From positions 3,906,001 through 3,970,000 of the forward strand of contig NZ_AP022616.1 in assembly GCF_010731115.1 (NCBI RefSeq): 64,000 nucleotides of DNA. The letters are read 5' to 3'. Origin of the DNA: Mycolicibacterium phocaicum. Its GTDB lineage: Bacteria; Actinomycetota; Actinomycetes; Mycobacteriales; Mycobacteriaceae. The position numbers were made by a program, and so were the translations under genes. Positions within the stretch are counted from its first letter, which is position 1; each line of letters opens with the position of its first letter. Under the pieces are notes generated by a model. The model saw only the letters and a list, made by a program, of their open reading frames with translations. It had not been told where the DNA came from and ran no database searches. This document shows, piece after piece, positions 53,512-62,385 of the stretch.

Positions 53512-53852
53512 CGCGGGGCCTCCTGATGTTGCTCGCCGCACCGGTGGGACTCGGATGGGTAGTGCCGTCGGCCCACGCTGACCCGGTGACGTACGTGAAC
53601 AGCGTCAACGTGCGGCCCGGTTTCAGCTTCCCCAGTGGCGATGCCGCCATCGCATACGGGCGCGGTGTGTGTGACAAGATCGCGGCGGGCCGCAGCTATG
53701 GGCAGATCATCGGCGATATCAAGGTCGAGGTGACCGGTGGCGACGAGGGCTTGGCCAATTACCTTGTCGGACAGGCTATCAACGAACTGTGCCCCGAACT
53801 GATCGGGCCGCTGCGTGATTCGGCGGCCAACTACCGGCCGGGGGCACCGTGA
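53508..53852 (+). CDS. Secreted DUF732 family protein
   Basis: A 114-residue exported protein with a signal peptide (GLLMLLAAPVGLGWVVPSAH, cleavage near AHA). The mature domain has the DUF732 pattern, two cysteines flanking a small helical domain (YGRGVCDKIAAGRSYGQIIG, NYLVGQAINELCPEL). The function of the family is unknown. The GTG at 53508 overlaps the preceding stop (GTGTGA) and gives a normal signal peptide; an ATG at 53481 within the upstream gene would add nine residues. Its stop overlaps the next start. Confidence 0.78.
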   Translation: MTRGLLMLLAAPVGLGWVVPSAHADPVTYVNSVNVRPGFSFPSGDAAIAYGRGVCDKIAAGRSYGQIIGDIKVEVTGGDEGLANYLVGQAINELCPELIGPLRDSAANYRPGAP

Positions 53853-54328
53853 GGCCGCGGTTGGTCGGGGTGATCCTGGCGGTCGTCGGCGGCGGCGCCG
53901 CGCTGCCTGCGGTGGCCCATGCCGACAACACCCGCCTCAACAACAGCGTGATCGCCAACGTCTACACCATTCAGCATCAGGCCGGGTGCACCAATGATGT
54001 GGCAGTCAGCCCGCAGCTGCGGCTCGCCGCCGAGTGGCACGCGAACGACGTACTGAACAACCGCGACCTGGACGGCGATCTCGGTTCGGATGGGTCGACG
54101 CCACAGACGCGGGCGCAGGCAGCAGGCTTCCGGGGCAAGGTGTTTCAGACGGTGGCGATCAACCGCTCGATCGCCATCAACAACCTCGATGTACTCAACC
54201 AGTGGTACTACGACCCGCCGACGTACGCGATCATGGCCAACTGCGCCAACACGGTCATGGGCGTGTGGTCGGAGAACAGCTGGGACCGCTCGGTCGTCGT
54301 CGCGGTGTACGGACAGCCGGGCGCGTAG
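53849..54328 (+). CDS. Secreted CAP-domain (SCP-like) protein
   Basis: A 159-residue exported protein: signal peptide VGVILAVVGGGAALPAVAHA, then a CAP-like domain with SPQLRLAAEWHANDVLNNRD, a DGSTPQTRAQAAGF segment and VMGVWSENSWDRSVVVAVYG. Bacterial CAP proteins can bind lipids or sterols, which would fit a lipid-import operon, but that link is inference. The GTG start overlaps the DUF732 stop (GTGA), so it is translationally coupled to the mce operon. It is convergent with the LLM oxidoreductase. Confidence 0.78.
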   Translation: MRPRLVGVILAVVGGGAALPAVAHADNTRLNNSVIANVYTIQHQAGCTNDVAVSPQLRLAAEWHANDVLNNRDLDGDLGSDGSTPQTRAQAAGFRGKVFQTVAINRSIAINNLDVLNQWYYDPPTYAIMANCANTVMGVWSENSWDRSVVVAVYGQPGA

Positions 54329-54339
54329 AGGCTTACCGT

Positions 54340-55383
54340 CTACACCAGCTCGCGCAGCTCCGCGATCAGCTTGACGCGGTCGGCGGTCGTCGCGCCCATC
54401 GGCACCACGTTGAGCACGGTGACTCCGGCTTCCCGGAATGCGGCCACCCGTTCCTTGACGAACTCGCGGCTGCCGATCAGTGAGATGTCCCGAACCAGTT
54501 CGTCGGGAACTACTTTCGCCGCGCCGTCCTTGTCACCGGCCAGGTACAGCTCTTGGATGCGGTCGGCCTCGGCGCCGTAGCCGTACTTGGTGGCCACGTT
54601 GTGATAGAAGTTCTTGCCCTTGGCGCCCATGCCACCGATGTACAGCGCGATGTGCGGCTTGATGAACTCGCGCATGCCCTCGACGTTGTCGCCGATGGCC
54701 AGTGCTGGTCCGGCGTAGATGTCCAGAGGCGGCAGTGTCGCGTCACGCTTGGCGTACCCGGCCGCCAGCGCGTCGCCCCAGACGTCCTTGGCCTTCTCCG
54801 GCATGTAGAAGATCGGCTGCCAGCCCTCGGCGATCTCTGCGGCCAGCTCGACGTTCTTCGGGCCGAGTGCGGCCAGCAGCACCGGGATGCGCTCGCGCAC
54901 AGGGTGGTTGATGAGCTTGAGCGACTTACCGAGCCCGGTGCCCTGGCCCTCCGGGAGGGGGATGGTGTAGTGCTTGCCCTGGTAGGCGAGTCGCTCACGG
55001 CGCCACACCTGGCGGCAGATCTCGACGACCTCGCGGGTGCGGCCGATCGGGCTGTCGTAGGGGACGCCGTGGAAGCCTTCGATCACCTGCGGGCCGGAGG
55101 CGCCGAGACCCAGGATGTACCGGCCGTCGGACACGTAATCGAGGCCGGCGGCGGTCATCGCCGTCAGCGTGGGCGTGCGGGTGTAGAGCTGCAGGACGCC
55201 GGAGGCCAGTTCCACCCGCTCGGTGGCGGCGGCCAGATAGCCGAGTGCGCTGATGGCGTCGAAGGAGTACGCCTCCGGGACGAAAACGACGTCCAGGCCG
55301 GCCTTTTCGAGATCGGCGACCTCTGACACGACCTCTTTGAAACCGCCGGCATAGTTGATGCCGAGACCGATCTTCACGCTCAC
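54340..55383 (-). CDS. LLM class F420-dependent oxidoreductase
   Basis: A 347-residue luciferase-like monooxygenase-fold protein of the F420-using group common in mycobacteria. It shows KIGLGINYAGGF, VFVPEAYSFDAISALGYLAA, VELASGVLQLYTRTP, GLDYVSDGRYILGLGASGPQ, and VPVLLAALGPKN-like sequence (RIPVLLAALGPKNVELAAEI). It uses a deazaflavin, not flavin, for hydride transfer; the substrate is unknown. The GTG at 55383 overlaps the stop of the NTF2-like gene (GTGA), so the two are coupled. Confidence 0.87.
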   Translation of the reverse strand: MSVKIGLGINYAGGFKEVVSEVADLEKAGLDVVFVPEAYSFDAISALGYLAAATERVELASGVLQLYTRTPTLTAMTAAGLDYVSDGRYILGLGASGPQVIEGFHGVPYDSPIGRTREVVEICRQVWRRERLAYQGKHYTIPLPEGQGTGLGKSLKLINHPVRERIPVLLAALGPKNVELAAEIAEGWQPIFYMPEKAKDVWGDALAAGYAKRDATLPPLDIYAGPALAIGDNVEGMREFIKPHIALYIGGMGAKGKNFYHNVATKYGYGAEADRIQELYLAGDKDGAAKVVPDELVRDISLIGSREFVKERVAAFREAGVTVLNVVPMGATTADRVKLIAELRELV

Positions 55384-55799
55384 TGCTCCTTGGCGGCCAG
55401 GGCGGCGATGGCTTCGGCGGCCTCGGCCTGAATCTGCGGGAACTGGGCGGCCATGGCCTCGGACAGCGCGGTCGCGCCGGACAGTGGCCGGACCATGACC
55501 ATGAAGTCGTCGATCAGACCCTCGTCGTTGACGTGGATGAAGTCGCAGCCCGTGATCCGCTTGCCGCCGACCGTGGTCTCGAAAACCAGTGCGTGGCTGT
55601 TGGTTTCGGGATCGTTGATCTCCCGGATGTAGCGGAAGTCCTCGAAGACCCGCAGCACGCCGCGCAGGATGGCGGCGGTGATGGGCTTGCCCGGGTAAGG
55701 CTTGAAGGCGACGGGACTGGTGAACACCACGTCGTCGGCCAGACAGGCGGCCATGGCCTCGCCGTCGGCGGCCTCGACGGCCTTGCGGAATGCCTGCAT
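55380..55799 (-). CDS. NTF2-like / SnoaL-like protein
   Basis: A 139-residue cone-shaped-fold protein: FRKAVEAADGEAMAACLADD near the start, VFTSPVAFKPYPGKPITAAI, FETTVGGKRITGCDFIHVND and GLIDDFMVMVRPLSG. This is the pattern of SnoaL-like cyclases, isomerases and ligand-binding proteins. It is first in a two-gene run with the LLM oxidoreductase and divergent from the PadR gene, whose candidate operators lie in the shared promoter region. Confidence 0.84.
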   Translation of the reverse strand: MQAFRKAVEAADGEAMAACLADDVVFTSPVAFKPYPGKPITAAILRGVLRVFEDFRYIREINDPETNSHALVFETTVGGKRITGCDFIHVNDEGLIDDFMVMVRPLSGATALSEAMAAQFPQIQAEAAEAIAALAAKEQ

Positions 55800-55812
55800 C
55801 GCAAACCTCGCA

Positions 55813-55895
55813 TAGTCAATTTGTTGATTAGGTACCGGTGACGCTAGTCGGACAAACTCCGCATGTCTATATGTGACTAATCACTTTGTTGACTA
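55813..55895. promoter_or_regulatory. Pair of 18-bp operator-like sites between NTF2-like and PadR genes
   Basis: TAGTCAATTTGTTGATTA (55813-55830) and TAATCACTTTGTTGACTA (55878-55895) are 18 bp each. Read in opposite directions both give TAGTCAA...TGATTA. Their centres are 65 bp apart, one beside each divergent start codon. Binding by PadR is inferred. Confidence 0.6.
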
Positions 55896-55909
55896 CTAGA
55901 CTCCTGGGC

Positions 55910-56470
55910 ATGGCTCTGCGTGACGCCGTCTTGGCGGCCCTGCTCGACAGTGAGGCCTCGGGATATGACCTGGCCAAGGGCTTCGACGCGTCCGTCGCCA
56001 ACTTCTGGATGGCCACCCCGCAGCAGCTGTACCGCGAACTCGACCGCCTCGCGGCCGACGGGCTGATCGAGGCCCGTGTCGTCGAGCAGGAGCGGCGCCC
56101 CAACAAGCGGATGTTCACGCTGACCGATGCCGGACGGGAGGCGGTGCATGCCTTCACCGAGGCCACGCCGAAGCCATTGGCCATGCGCGACGACCTGCTG
56201 GTCCAGGTGTCGACCGTCGACAGCGGCAATGCCGCGGCGGTGTGCGCCGGCTTGCGGGACCGAATCCAGTGGACCACCAATCAACTCGAGCTCTACGAAC
56301 GGATTCGCAGCCGCATACTGGGCGGCCGCAGCGAGGCGACGTTCCTGTCCGAGGCGGAGCGCGTGGGGCCCTACCTGACGCTGATGCGCGGCATCGCGTT
56401 CGAGCAGGAGAATCTGCGGTGGGCGCAACAGGCGCTGGAGGTAATCGAGCGGCGGCAGCCGCGGCGTTAG
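55910..56470 (+). CDS. PadR family transcriptional regulator
   Basis: A 186-residue PadR regulator. The winged helix is at about residues 3-80: LRDAVLAALLDSEASGYDLA, FWMATPQQLYRELDRLAADG and the wing QERRPNKRMFTLTDAGREAV. The C-terminal Vir_C_2-type helical domain (IQWTTNQLELYERIRSRI) serves dimerisation. The ATG at 55910 gives the standard family start ALRDAVLAAL. It is divergent from the NTF2-like/LLM pair, which it probably represses. Confidence 0.88.
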   Translation: MALRDAVLAALLDSEASGYDLAKGFDASVANFWMATPQQLYRELDRLAADGLIEARVVEQERRPNKRMFTLTDAGREAVHAFTEATPKPLAMRDDLLVQVSTVDSGNAAAVCAGLRDRIQWTTNQLELYERIRSRILGGRSEATFLSEAERVGPYLTLMRGIAFEQENLRWAQQALEVIERRQPRR

Positions 56471-56478
56471 CATGAGGC

Positions 56479-57237
56479 ATGCGCGTCTGGGAGATCGGTC
56501 CAGCGCAGGTCATGGTCGTCGGCACGTTCGGCGACCTGGAGATTCACCACCATCCGGCGGTGCAGATCGGTGTCGGCCTGATGGGTCCGCTGACGGTCCG
56601 AACAGACGGCGCGGCGCCCCGGAGCGGGCACGTCGTCGTCATCGCCAGCGGCGCCGGGCACGCGGTGCGGTCCGAGCCCACCGACGTCACGCTGGCGTTC
56701 TACCTGGCGCCGCACACGTGGCCCGGGACGGCGCTGCACACCCGGGCACTGAGCGAATCCGGTGATGGCATCTGGCTGCCCGAGGGCGGCCCGGCACTGG
56801 CGCAGAGAGTGGCGGACGCCTACGACGCCGACCCCGAGCTGGCCGCCGCCGCATTGATCGACCACCTCTGTGGCGACCCCCGAGAGCAACCCGGGCTGCA
56901 TCCGCAGTTGAGGCAGGCGCTGGACCTGATCTACAGCGGCACAACCGAATCCGTCGACTTGGCATCCGTCGCCCACGAAGTCGCGGTGTCGCCGGACTAC
57001 CTCGGCCGCCTGTGCCGGCAGCAGACCGGCGTGTCCTTCTCGGCAGCCACCCGGTGGGCCAGGCTGCTCTCCGGGTTGAAACATCTCGCCGGCGGCGAGC
57101 AGGTCACCGACGCCGCACATCTGGCCGGATTCGCCGACGGCTCCCACGCCAACCGGGTATGCCGTGAGATGACCGGCGCGGCGCCGTCCGAGATCGCCCG
57201 GGCGCTGCGGGATTCGACGGATCCGTCCAAGTACTGA
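56479..57237 (+). CDS. AraC family transcriptional regulator
   Basis: A 252-residue protein. The N-terminal half is a beta-rich sensor without recognised cupin residues (EIHHHPAVQIGVGLMGPLTV). The C-terminal ~100 residues are the two-part AraC helix-turn-helix: LASVAHEVAVSPDYLGRLCR in the first and DAAHLAGFADGSHANRVCRE in the second. It starts 8 bp after the PadR gene on the same strand, so it may be co-transcribed. Ligand and targets are unknown. Confidence 0.83.
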   Translation: MRVWEIGPAQVMVVGTFGDLEIHHHPAVQIGVGLMGPLTVRTDGAAPRSGHVVVIASGAGHAVRSEPTDVTLAFYLAPHTWPGTALHTRALSESGDGIWLPEGGPALAQRVADAYDADPELAAAALIDHLCGDPREQPGLHPQLRQALDLIYSGTTESVDLASVAHEVAVSPDYLGRLCRQQTGVSFSAATRWARLLSGLKHLAGGEQVTDAAHLAGFADGSHANRVCREMTGAAPSEIARALRDSTDPSKY

Positions 57238-57286
57238 GGGGGCAGGCGGTTCCATACTCGAAGGACACTACGAGGAGGAGACCGCA

Positions 57287-57877
57287 ATGCCGGTGATGTC
57301 CAGAGTCGAGCGGGCCTTCTGCTGCGGCGCCATGTGGAGAACCACCACCCGTGCCGTCCTCGACATCCTGCCCACCGACCAGCTGGGAGAACGGCTGCTC
57401 GAGATCGGTTCCGGGAGTGGGGCAATCGCGGAAGGGCTGTCGTCGGCGCGTCCCGGGTTGTCGATCACCGCGACCGACCTGGACCCGGTGATGGTCGACG
57501 CCGCGGCGCGGAGGCTGGAGGACAACCCGGACGTCACCGTGCAGGGCGCCGATGCGACCCGCCTGCCGTTCGACGACGGCGCGTTCGATTCGGTGGTCAG
57601 CTGCCTGATGCTGCACCACGTCATCGAATGGGAGGCCGCGGTCGCCGAGATCGCCCGGGTGCTCAAGCCCGGCGGCGTGTTCGTCGGTTACGACCTGACG
57701 CGGACACCGGTGGCCACGGCGGTGCACCGGGTGGACCGGTCGCCGTTCCGGCTGGTGAACCCCGATGAGCTGGCGGCCGAAGGACGGCGCCACGGGCTCC
57801 AGGTAGACACGGCTACGAAGATGTTCGGGCACGTGATGCAGTTCAGTGCGATCAGCGGGTCCGCCGACAGGCCTTGA
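57287..57877 (+). CDS. Class I SAM-dependent methyltransferase
   Basis: A 196-residue Methyltransf_11-type protein. Motif I is LLEIGSGSGAIAEGL, the acidic end of strand 2 is TATDLDPVMVD, motif II/III region has GADATRLPFDDGAFDSVVS, and ARVLKPGGVFVGYD is the usual motif after. The acceptor substrate is unknown. GAGGAGGAGACC precedes the ATG. Confidence 0.87.
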   Translation: MPVMSRVERAFCCGAMWRTTTRAVLDILPTDQLGERLLEIGSGSGAIAEGLSSARPGLSITATDLDPVMVDAAARRLEDNPDVTVQGADATRLPFDDGAFDSVVSCLMLHHVIEWEAAVAEIARVLKPGGVFVGYDLTRTPVATAVHRVDRSPFRLVNPDELAAEGRRHGLQVDTATKMFGHVMQFSAISGSADRP

Positions 57878-57929
57878 AAGCCAACCGCTGTCGACGCTAC
57901 GGTCAATTAGCGTTCGACGAGGAGGCGGC

Positions 57930-58823
57930 ATGGCAGACGACTCGGCTGTGGGCGTACGTCCGAATTGGGTGGGTGACGAGCTCTTTCCCTTCCAGAGCCG
58001 GTTTGTCGAACTGGACGGGCACGTAATTCATTACGTCGACGAGGGGTCCGGGCCCGTCCTGCTGATGCTGCACGGAAACCCCACATGGTCGTTCATGTAT
58101 CGCCAGGTCATCATGTCTTTGCGGGATCGATTCCGCTGCATAGCCTTTGATCATCCGGGATTCGGTCTGTCCACCGCCGCAGCCGGATACGGTCACATGC
58201 CGGACGATCACGCCGCAGTGGCGGTGGCGTTCCTGGACCACCTGGGACTGTCGGACCTGACGCTGCTGCTGCACGACTGGGGCGGACCTATCGGGCTGCG
58301 TGCCGCGGAACAACGGCCAGAGCTGTTCTCCCGACTGGTGATAGCCAATACCTGGGGCTGGCCTCTCAACGGCGACTTCCGCGTCGAGCTGGCGGCTCGG
58401 CTGATCGGCGGACCGGTAGGACGCGAGCTGACCCGGCGTTCACATCACGCGCTGAGCATGATGATGCAGGCGGGGCACCGCCGCCGGCGGCTCTCGCCGG
58501 AAGAGTTGACACACTACTGCAACGCGCTGCCATCGGCACGGCGGCGCCAGGCCGCCGCAGTCCTCCCGGAGGCGATCATCGGACGCCGGGACTTCTTCGC
58601 CACGGTAGAGCGGAATCTGATTGTCCTCGAACATCTTCCGGTGCTGATCATCTGGGCGGACGCGGATGTCGCGTTGGGTGACAAGGAGCGACGCCGGTGG
58701 GAGTCGACTTTCCCGGACCACAGCACCGTCGTCCTGCATGGCGCCGGTCATTTTGTGCCGTCGGATGCGCCGGATGAGTACAGTGCCGCAGTTGCCGGCT
58801 GGTACAACGCACCACGCCCGTGA
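57930..58823 (+). CDS. Alpha/beta hydrolase, haloalkane dehalogenase-like
   Basis: A 297-residue hydrolase. It has LMLHGNPTWSFMYR (oxyanion hole, Asn50 as a possible halide-binding residue), the nucleophile Asp116 in LLHDWGGPIG with Trp117 next to it, as in haloalkane dehalogenases, and GAGHFVPSD with the His. The Asp in LIIWADADVALG is the likely acid. The substrate is not shown; epoxide hydrolase is the alternative. The ATG at 57930 follows GAGGAGG. Confidence 0.84.
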   Translation: MADDSAVGVRPNWVGDELFPFQSRFVELDGHVIHYVDEGSGPVLLMLHGNPTWSFMYRQVIMSLRDRFRCIAFDHPGFGLSTAAAGYGHMPDDHAAVAVAFLDHLGLSDLTLLLHDWGGPIGLRAAEQRPELFSRLVIANTWGWPLNGDFRVELAARLIGGPVGRELTRRSHHALSMMMQAGHRRRRLSPEELTHYCNALPSARRRQAAAVLPEAIIGRRDFFATVERNLIVLEHLPVLIIWADADVALGDKERRRWESTFPDHSTVVLHGAGHFVPSDAPDEYSAAVAGWYNAPRP

Positions 58824-58848
58824 GTCAGCCGAGATGAAGGAGAGATGC

Positions 58849-60060
58849 ATGCGCGGTCTGGTGAGCTGTGGAGCGGTGGTCGCGGTGGCGGTGCTGGCCG
58901 CGGGCTGTGGTGGCGGGTCGACGCAGTCCAGCCCCGCCACGTCAGCCGCGAAGCCGCCGACCTCGACGGCACCACCTCCGCCGGCGATCGTCGCCCCCGC
59001 GCAGTTGAAGCCGGGACAGTACCCGACCAAACCGCATGAGCCTTATGGCACCGCGGGCGCCCCGGCGGCCGGGGCGCGGCTCGAAGCACAACAGCTGGCC
59101 GGCTACGTGGTGGGGCCCTGGCAGGTCGACAGCACACTCACCGAGCCTTATCTGTCAACATATTTCGTCATCGACGAGCCGGGCTTGCTGGCTCAGTTCG
59201 GTCCAGAGAGCATCGCGACCGCGGCCGGCAGGCACAAGTTCATCGATGGGTTCGTCTCGGCGCGTGAGTCTGCGACCAAGACCGTGCTGATCAACGGCGT
59301 GCTGCGCTTTGCCTCGCCCGAGGACGCCGGCGCCGCGGCCGGCGAGATGAACGCTGATGCGCTTCAGCTCAACATCCGCGGCGCGGTGCCGAAAACCGTT
59401 GCCATTCCCGATCATCCGGATGCGCTGGCGTCGACGTACGACGTCGATTCCCGCGGCACGAAGTTGACCACCGTGCGGTCCTTCACCGCGCACGGTCCCT
59501 ATGTCCTGACGCAATTGGCACAGTCAACGGCCGGTCTTGATCCAGCCATCGCGTTGGTGACCAAGGCGATCGGCGCGCAGGCCGCCGCGATCGAGCCGTT
59601 CAAACCCGCGGCGGAACTGCCGGCCGTGCCGATCGATCCGACGGGCCTGCTGGCGTTGACGCTGCAGACCGACGCGCCGCGCAATTCACAGAACGCCGTC
59701 TACTCGGGCACCGGGGCCCTGCACTTCCAGAGCAACCCGGTCACCTCGAGCAAGGTGTTCCAGGACAACGGCGTGACGGCGTTCGCCCGTGGAAAGACCA
59801 GCGTGTATCGGGCCAAGGACCCGGCGTCTGCGGTCAACGTGGCGAACACCTTCGGCAAGGAGGTGTCGGTCGACGGCACCGAGACCGCCGATCCGGTGCC
59901 GGCCCTGACGCTGAGCCGCTGCATCCTGCTGGCCAATCCGAAGCAGTTCTACTGTGTCGCGCCGGCGGGTGACTACGCCATCGAGGCACGTGGCCCCGAG
60001 TTGAAGGACGTGCACGAACAGGTTGCCGCCCAATACATCCTGTTGACGGCTAAGCCTTAG
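58849..60060 (+). CDS. Lipoprotein, DUF7373 family-like
   Basis: A 403-residue lipoprotein. The signal VVAVAVLAAGC carries a lipobox with the lipid-bearing Cys, followed by a Gly/Ser/Pro linker. The mature chain looks like a two-part repeat: an N-terminal half with AQQLAGYVVGPWQVDSTL and a C-terminal half with YSGTGALHFQSNP, ending SRCILLANPKQFYCVAPAG and a cysteine pair. This resembles large mycobacterial lipoproteins annotated DUF7373; the function is unknown. The ATG at 58849 follows AAGGAG; an ATG at 58834 is in frame. Confidence 0.75.
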   Translation: MRGLVSCGAVVAVAVLAAGCGGGSTQSSPATSAAKPPTSTAPPPPAIVAPAQLKPGQYPTKPHEPYGTAGAPAAGARLEAQQLAGYVVGPWQVDSTLTEPYLSTYFVIDEPGLLAQFGPESIATAAGRHKFIDGFVSARESATKTVLINGVLRFASPEDAGAAAGEMNADALQLNIRGAVPKTVAIPDHPDALASTYDVDSRGTKLTTVRSFTAHGPYVLTQLAQSTAGLDPAIALVTKAIGAQAAAIEPFKPAAELPAVPIDPTGLLALTLQTDAPRNSQNAVYSGTGALHFQSNPVTSSKVFQDNGVTAFARGKTSVYRAKDPASAVNVANTFGKEVSVDGTETADPVPALTLSRCILLANPKQFYCVAPAGDYAIEARGPELKDVHEQVAAQYILLTAKP

Positions 60061-60571
60061 CGGAGCCGTTCAACGAGAGGCCCGTGGCCGACTGCAGCAG
60101 GCAGATGACGGTGCTGGGCAGCGGCGTGTGTCCGGTGCGGTCCATGTTCGAATCGATCAGGTAGGTCGAGGTGTACCGGCTGTCCTGGCCGGCGTACTGC
60201 GTCAGGCCCGCCGCGCACCGCTGATCGGCGACACCGGCGATGGCGTCGTTGACCGCGACGTTGGCGCGCAGGAACACCTCGGCGATGTGCGGGGCGGAGC
60301 AGTCCACCAGTGTCACTTCGACGACGCTCGGGTCGGTGGGCGGCGGTGTGCTCAGGCAGTCGCCGACTTGCAGGTCGACCCACTTGGCCTGGCGCGCATT
60401 CGGTTTCATCGGCACGATCGGGACCGGCGAAGGGAGCTGGGCTGTCGTGGTCGTGGGCGGCGATGCGCTCGAAGTGCTCGACGACGGCGTCGCTGATGTG
60501 TTCGAACCGCAGGCCGCGAGCAGCGACATTGCCGCGACCTGCCACACGATCCGGCGCGGGCGAACGGTCAT
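60050..60571 (-). CDS. Lipoprotein with septum-formation-like domain
   Basis: A 173-residue lipoprotein. The signal ends LLAAC with the lipid-bearing Cys, then a Ser/Thr/Pro-rich linker. The mature domain has [31 protein letters not shown] and [11 protein letters not shown], cysteines spaced as in the actinobacterial Septum_form family. The name does not prove a septation role. The ATG at 60571 or one at 60580 may be used. Its end overlaps, tail to tail, the preceding lipoprotein gene by 11 bp. Confidence 0.75.
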   Translation of the reverse strand: MTVRPRRIVWQVAAMSLLAACGSNTSATPSSSTSSASPPTTTTAQLPSPVPIVPMKPNARQAKWVDLQVGDCLSTPPPTDPSVVEVTLVDCSAPHIAEVFLRANVAVNDAIAGVADQRCAAGLTQYAGQDSRYTSTYLIDSNMDRTGHTPLPSTVICLLQSATGLSLNGSAKA

Positions 60572-60698
60572 GGCGGCCATGGTAGTGCTTCGGGCGCCGG
60601 TGCCGGGGCGGGAACTCGATGGTCGCCGGCCGGGAAGAACAGCCCGGTGCGCGGCGGACGGTTACCATCGCCATACCAGCGACCCCAGGGAGGCCGGG

Positions 60699-62369
60699 AT
60701 GCCCGAATACACCGTCGGTGACTACCTACTGGACCGGCTCGCCGAACTGGGTGTCACCGAGATTTTCGGTGTGCCAGGCGATTTCAACCTGGAACTGCTC
60801 GACCATGTGATCGCCCACCGGGATATCCGGTGGGTCGGCAGTGCCAACGAACTCAACGCCGGGTACGCCGCCGACGGCTACGGCAGGCTGCGCGGCATGG
60901 CGGCGCTCATCACCACATTCGGTGTCGGTGAGCTATCGACGGCCAATGCGATCGCGGGCAGCTATGCCGAGCATGTCCCGGTGGTGCACATCGTCGGCAC
61001 GCCGTCGATCGACGTGCAAGGCTCGCGCCGGGTGATCCATCACTCGCTCGGCGACGGCGACTTCGACCACTTCCTGCGCATCGCCCGCGAAATCACCTGC
61101 GCACAGGCCAAACTCGTGCCGGCAACAGCCACGCGCGAGATCGACCGGGTCCTGTCGGAGGTGCACGAGCGCAAGCTGCCCGGTTACCTGATGCTGGCCA
61201 CCGACGTCGCCCGGTTCCCGGTCGAACCACCGACCGGGCCCCTGCCGCGGTACACCAGCGGCACGAGCCCGCGGGCGCTCTCGCTGTTCACCGTGGCCGC
61301 CGCCCGTCTCATCGGCGAGCATCAGCTGACGGTGCTGGCTGACCTGCTGGTGCACCGACTGGAAGCCGTCCCGCAGCTCGAGGCACTGCTGGCGGCCGAC
61401 GTCGTGCCGCACGCCACGCTGATGTGGGGCAAGAGCCTGGTCGACGAATCCGCGCCGGAGTTCCTCGGCATCTACGCCGGCACCTCCAGTCAGGAGTCGG
61501 TTCGGCGGGCCATCGAAGACGCCCCGGTGCTCCTCACCGCCGGCGTGCAGTTCACCGACATGGTGAGCGCGTCGTTCACGCAGCAGATCGATCCCGCGCG
61601 GACCATCGACATCGGGCCCAACCAGAGCACCGTGGCCGGGGAAGTCTTTGCGCCACTGGACATGTCGGCCGCGCTCGAGGCGATCACCGGCATCCTGAAG
61701 TCCCGGCCCACCAGGTCGCCCGCCGTACCGCAGCCGGTGCCCGACGCGCCAGACCCGGTCCTCGAACCGGATCAGCCGCTCACCCAGAAGGCCTTGTGGG
61801 ACAAGGTCTGTGGTGCTCTCACGCCGGGCAATGTGGTGCTGGCCGAGCAGGGCACGTCGTACTACGGCATGGCCCGGCACCGGCTGCCCAGCGGTGTGGC
61901 GTTCATCGGCCAGCCGTTGTGGGCTTCCATCGGCTATACGCTGCCGGCCGCACTCGGTGCGGGTCTGGCGGAGCCGGACCGTCGTCCGGTGTTGCTCATC
62001 GGCGATGGCGCCGCGCAGCTGACGATCCAGGAACTCGGCCAGTTCGGCCGCGAGGGCGTGCCCGCCGTGGTGATCCTGGTGAACAACGACGGCTACACCG
62101 TCGAACGCGCGATCCACGGTCCCACCGCGCCGTACAACGACATCGTGAGCTGGCAGTGGCGCGACATCCCGGCGGCCCTGGGTATCCGGAACCCGTTGTC
62201 GCACAGGGCGACAACCTGCGGCGAATTGGACGCGGCACTGGCCGACGCGGCCGCCCATCCAGACGATCTGGTCTTCATCGAAGCCGTGGTGACCGAATTG
62301 GACGTGCCGCCGCTACTGGAGGAACTCGCCGCGGCCATCGCGAAGGCCAACAAGGCGGCCGGTAACTGA
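60699..62369 (+). CDS. kdc: Thiamine-diphosphate-dependent 2-keto-acid decarboxylase
   Basis: A 556-residue enzyme that decarboxylates branched-chain, aromatic or straight 2-keto acids to aldehydes. N-terminal part: [20 protein letters not shown] (with the catalytic Glu in [14 protein letters not shown]). C-terminal part: the diphosphate/Mg motif [15 protein letters not shown] through [12 protein letters not shown], and [11 protein letters not shown]. It matches M. tuberculosis Kdc (Rv0853c) in length and order. AGGGAGG precedes the ATG at 60699. Confidence 0.9.
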   Translation: MPEYTVGDYLLDRLAELGVTEIFGVPGDFNLELLDHVIAHRDIRWVGSANELNAGYAADGYGRLRGMAALITTFGVGELSTANAIAGSYAEHVPVVHIVGTPSIDVQGSRRVIHHSLGDGDFDHFLRIAREITCAQAKLVPATATREIDRVLSEVHERKLPGYLMLATDVARFPVEPPTGPLPRYTSGTSPRALSLFTVAAARLIGEHQLTVLADLLVHRLEAVPQLEALLAADVVPHATLMWGKSLVDESAPEFLGIYAGTSSQESVRRAIEDAPVLLTAGVQFTDMVSASFTQQIDPARTIDIGPNQSTVAGEVFAPLDMSAALEAITGILKSRPTRSPAVPQPVPDAPDPVLEPDQPLTQKALWDKVCGALTPGNVVLAEQGTSYYGMARHRLPSGVAFIGQPLWASIGYTLPAALGAGLAEPDRRPVLLIGDGAAQLTIQELGQFGREGVPAVVILVNNDGYTVERAIHGPTAPYNDIVSWQWRDIPAALGIRNPLSHRATTCGELDAALADAAAHPDDLVFIEAVVTELDVPPLLEELAAAIAKANKAAGN

Positions 62370-62385
62370 AGCGCGGGTTGTCGCG

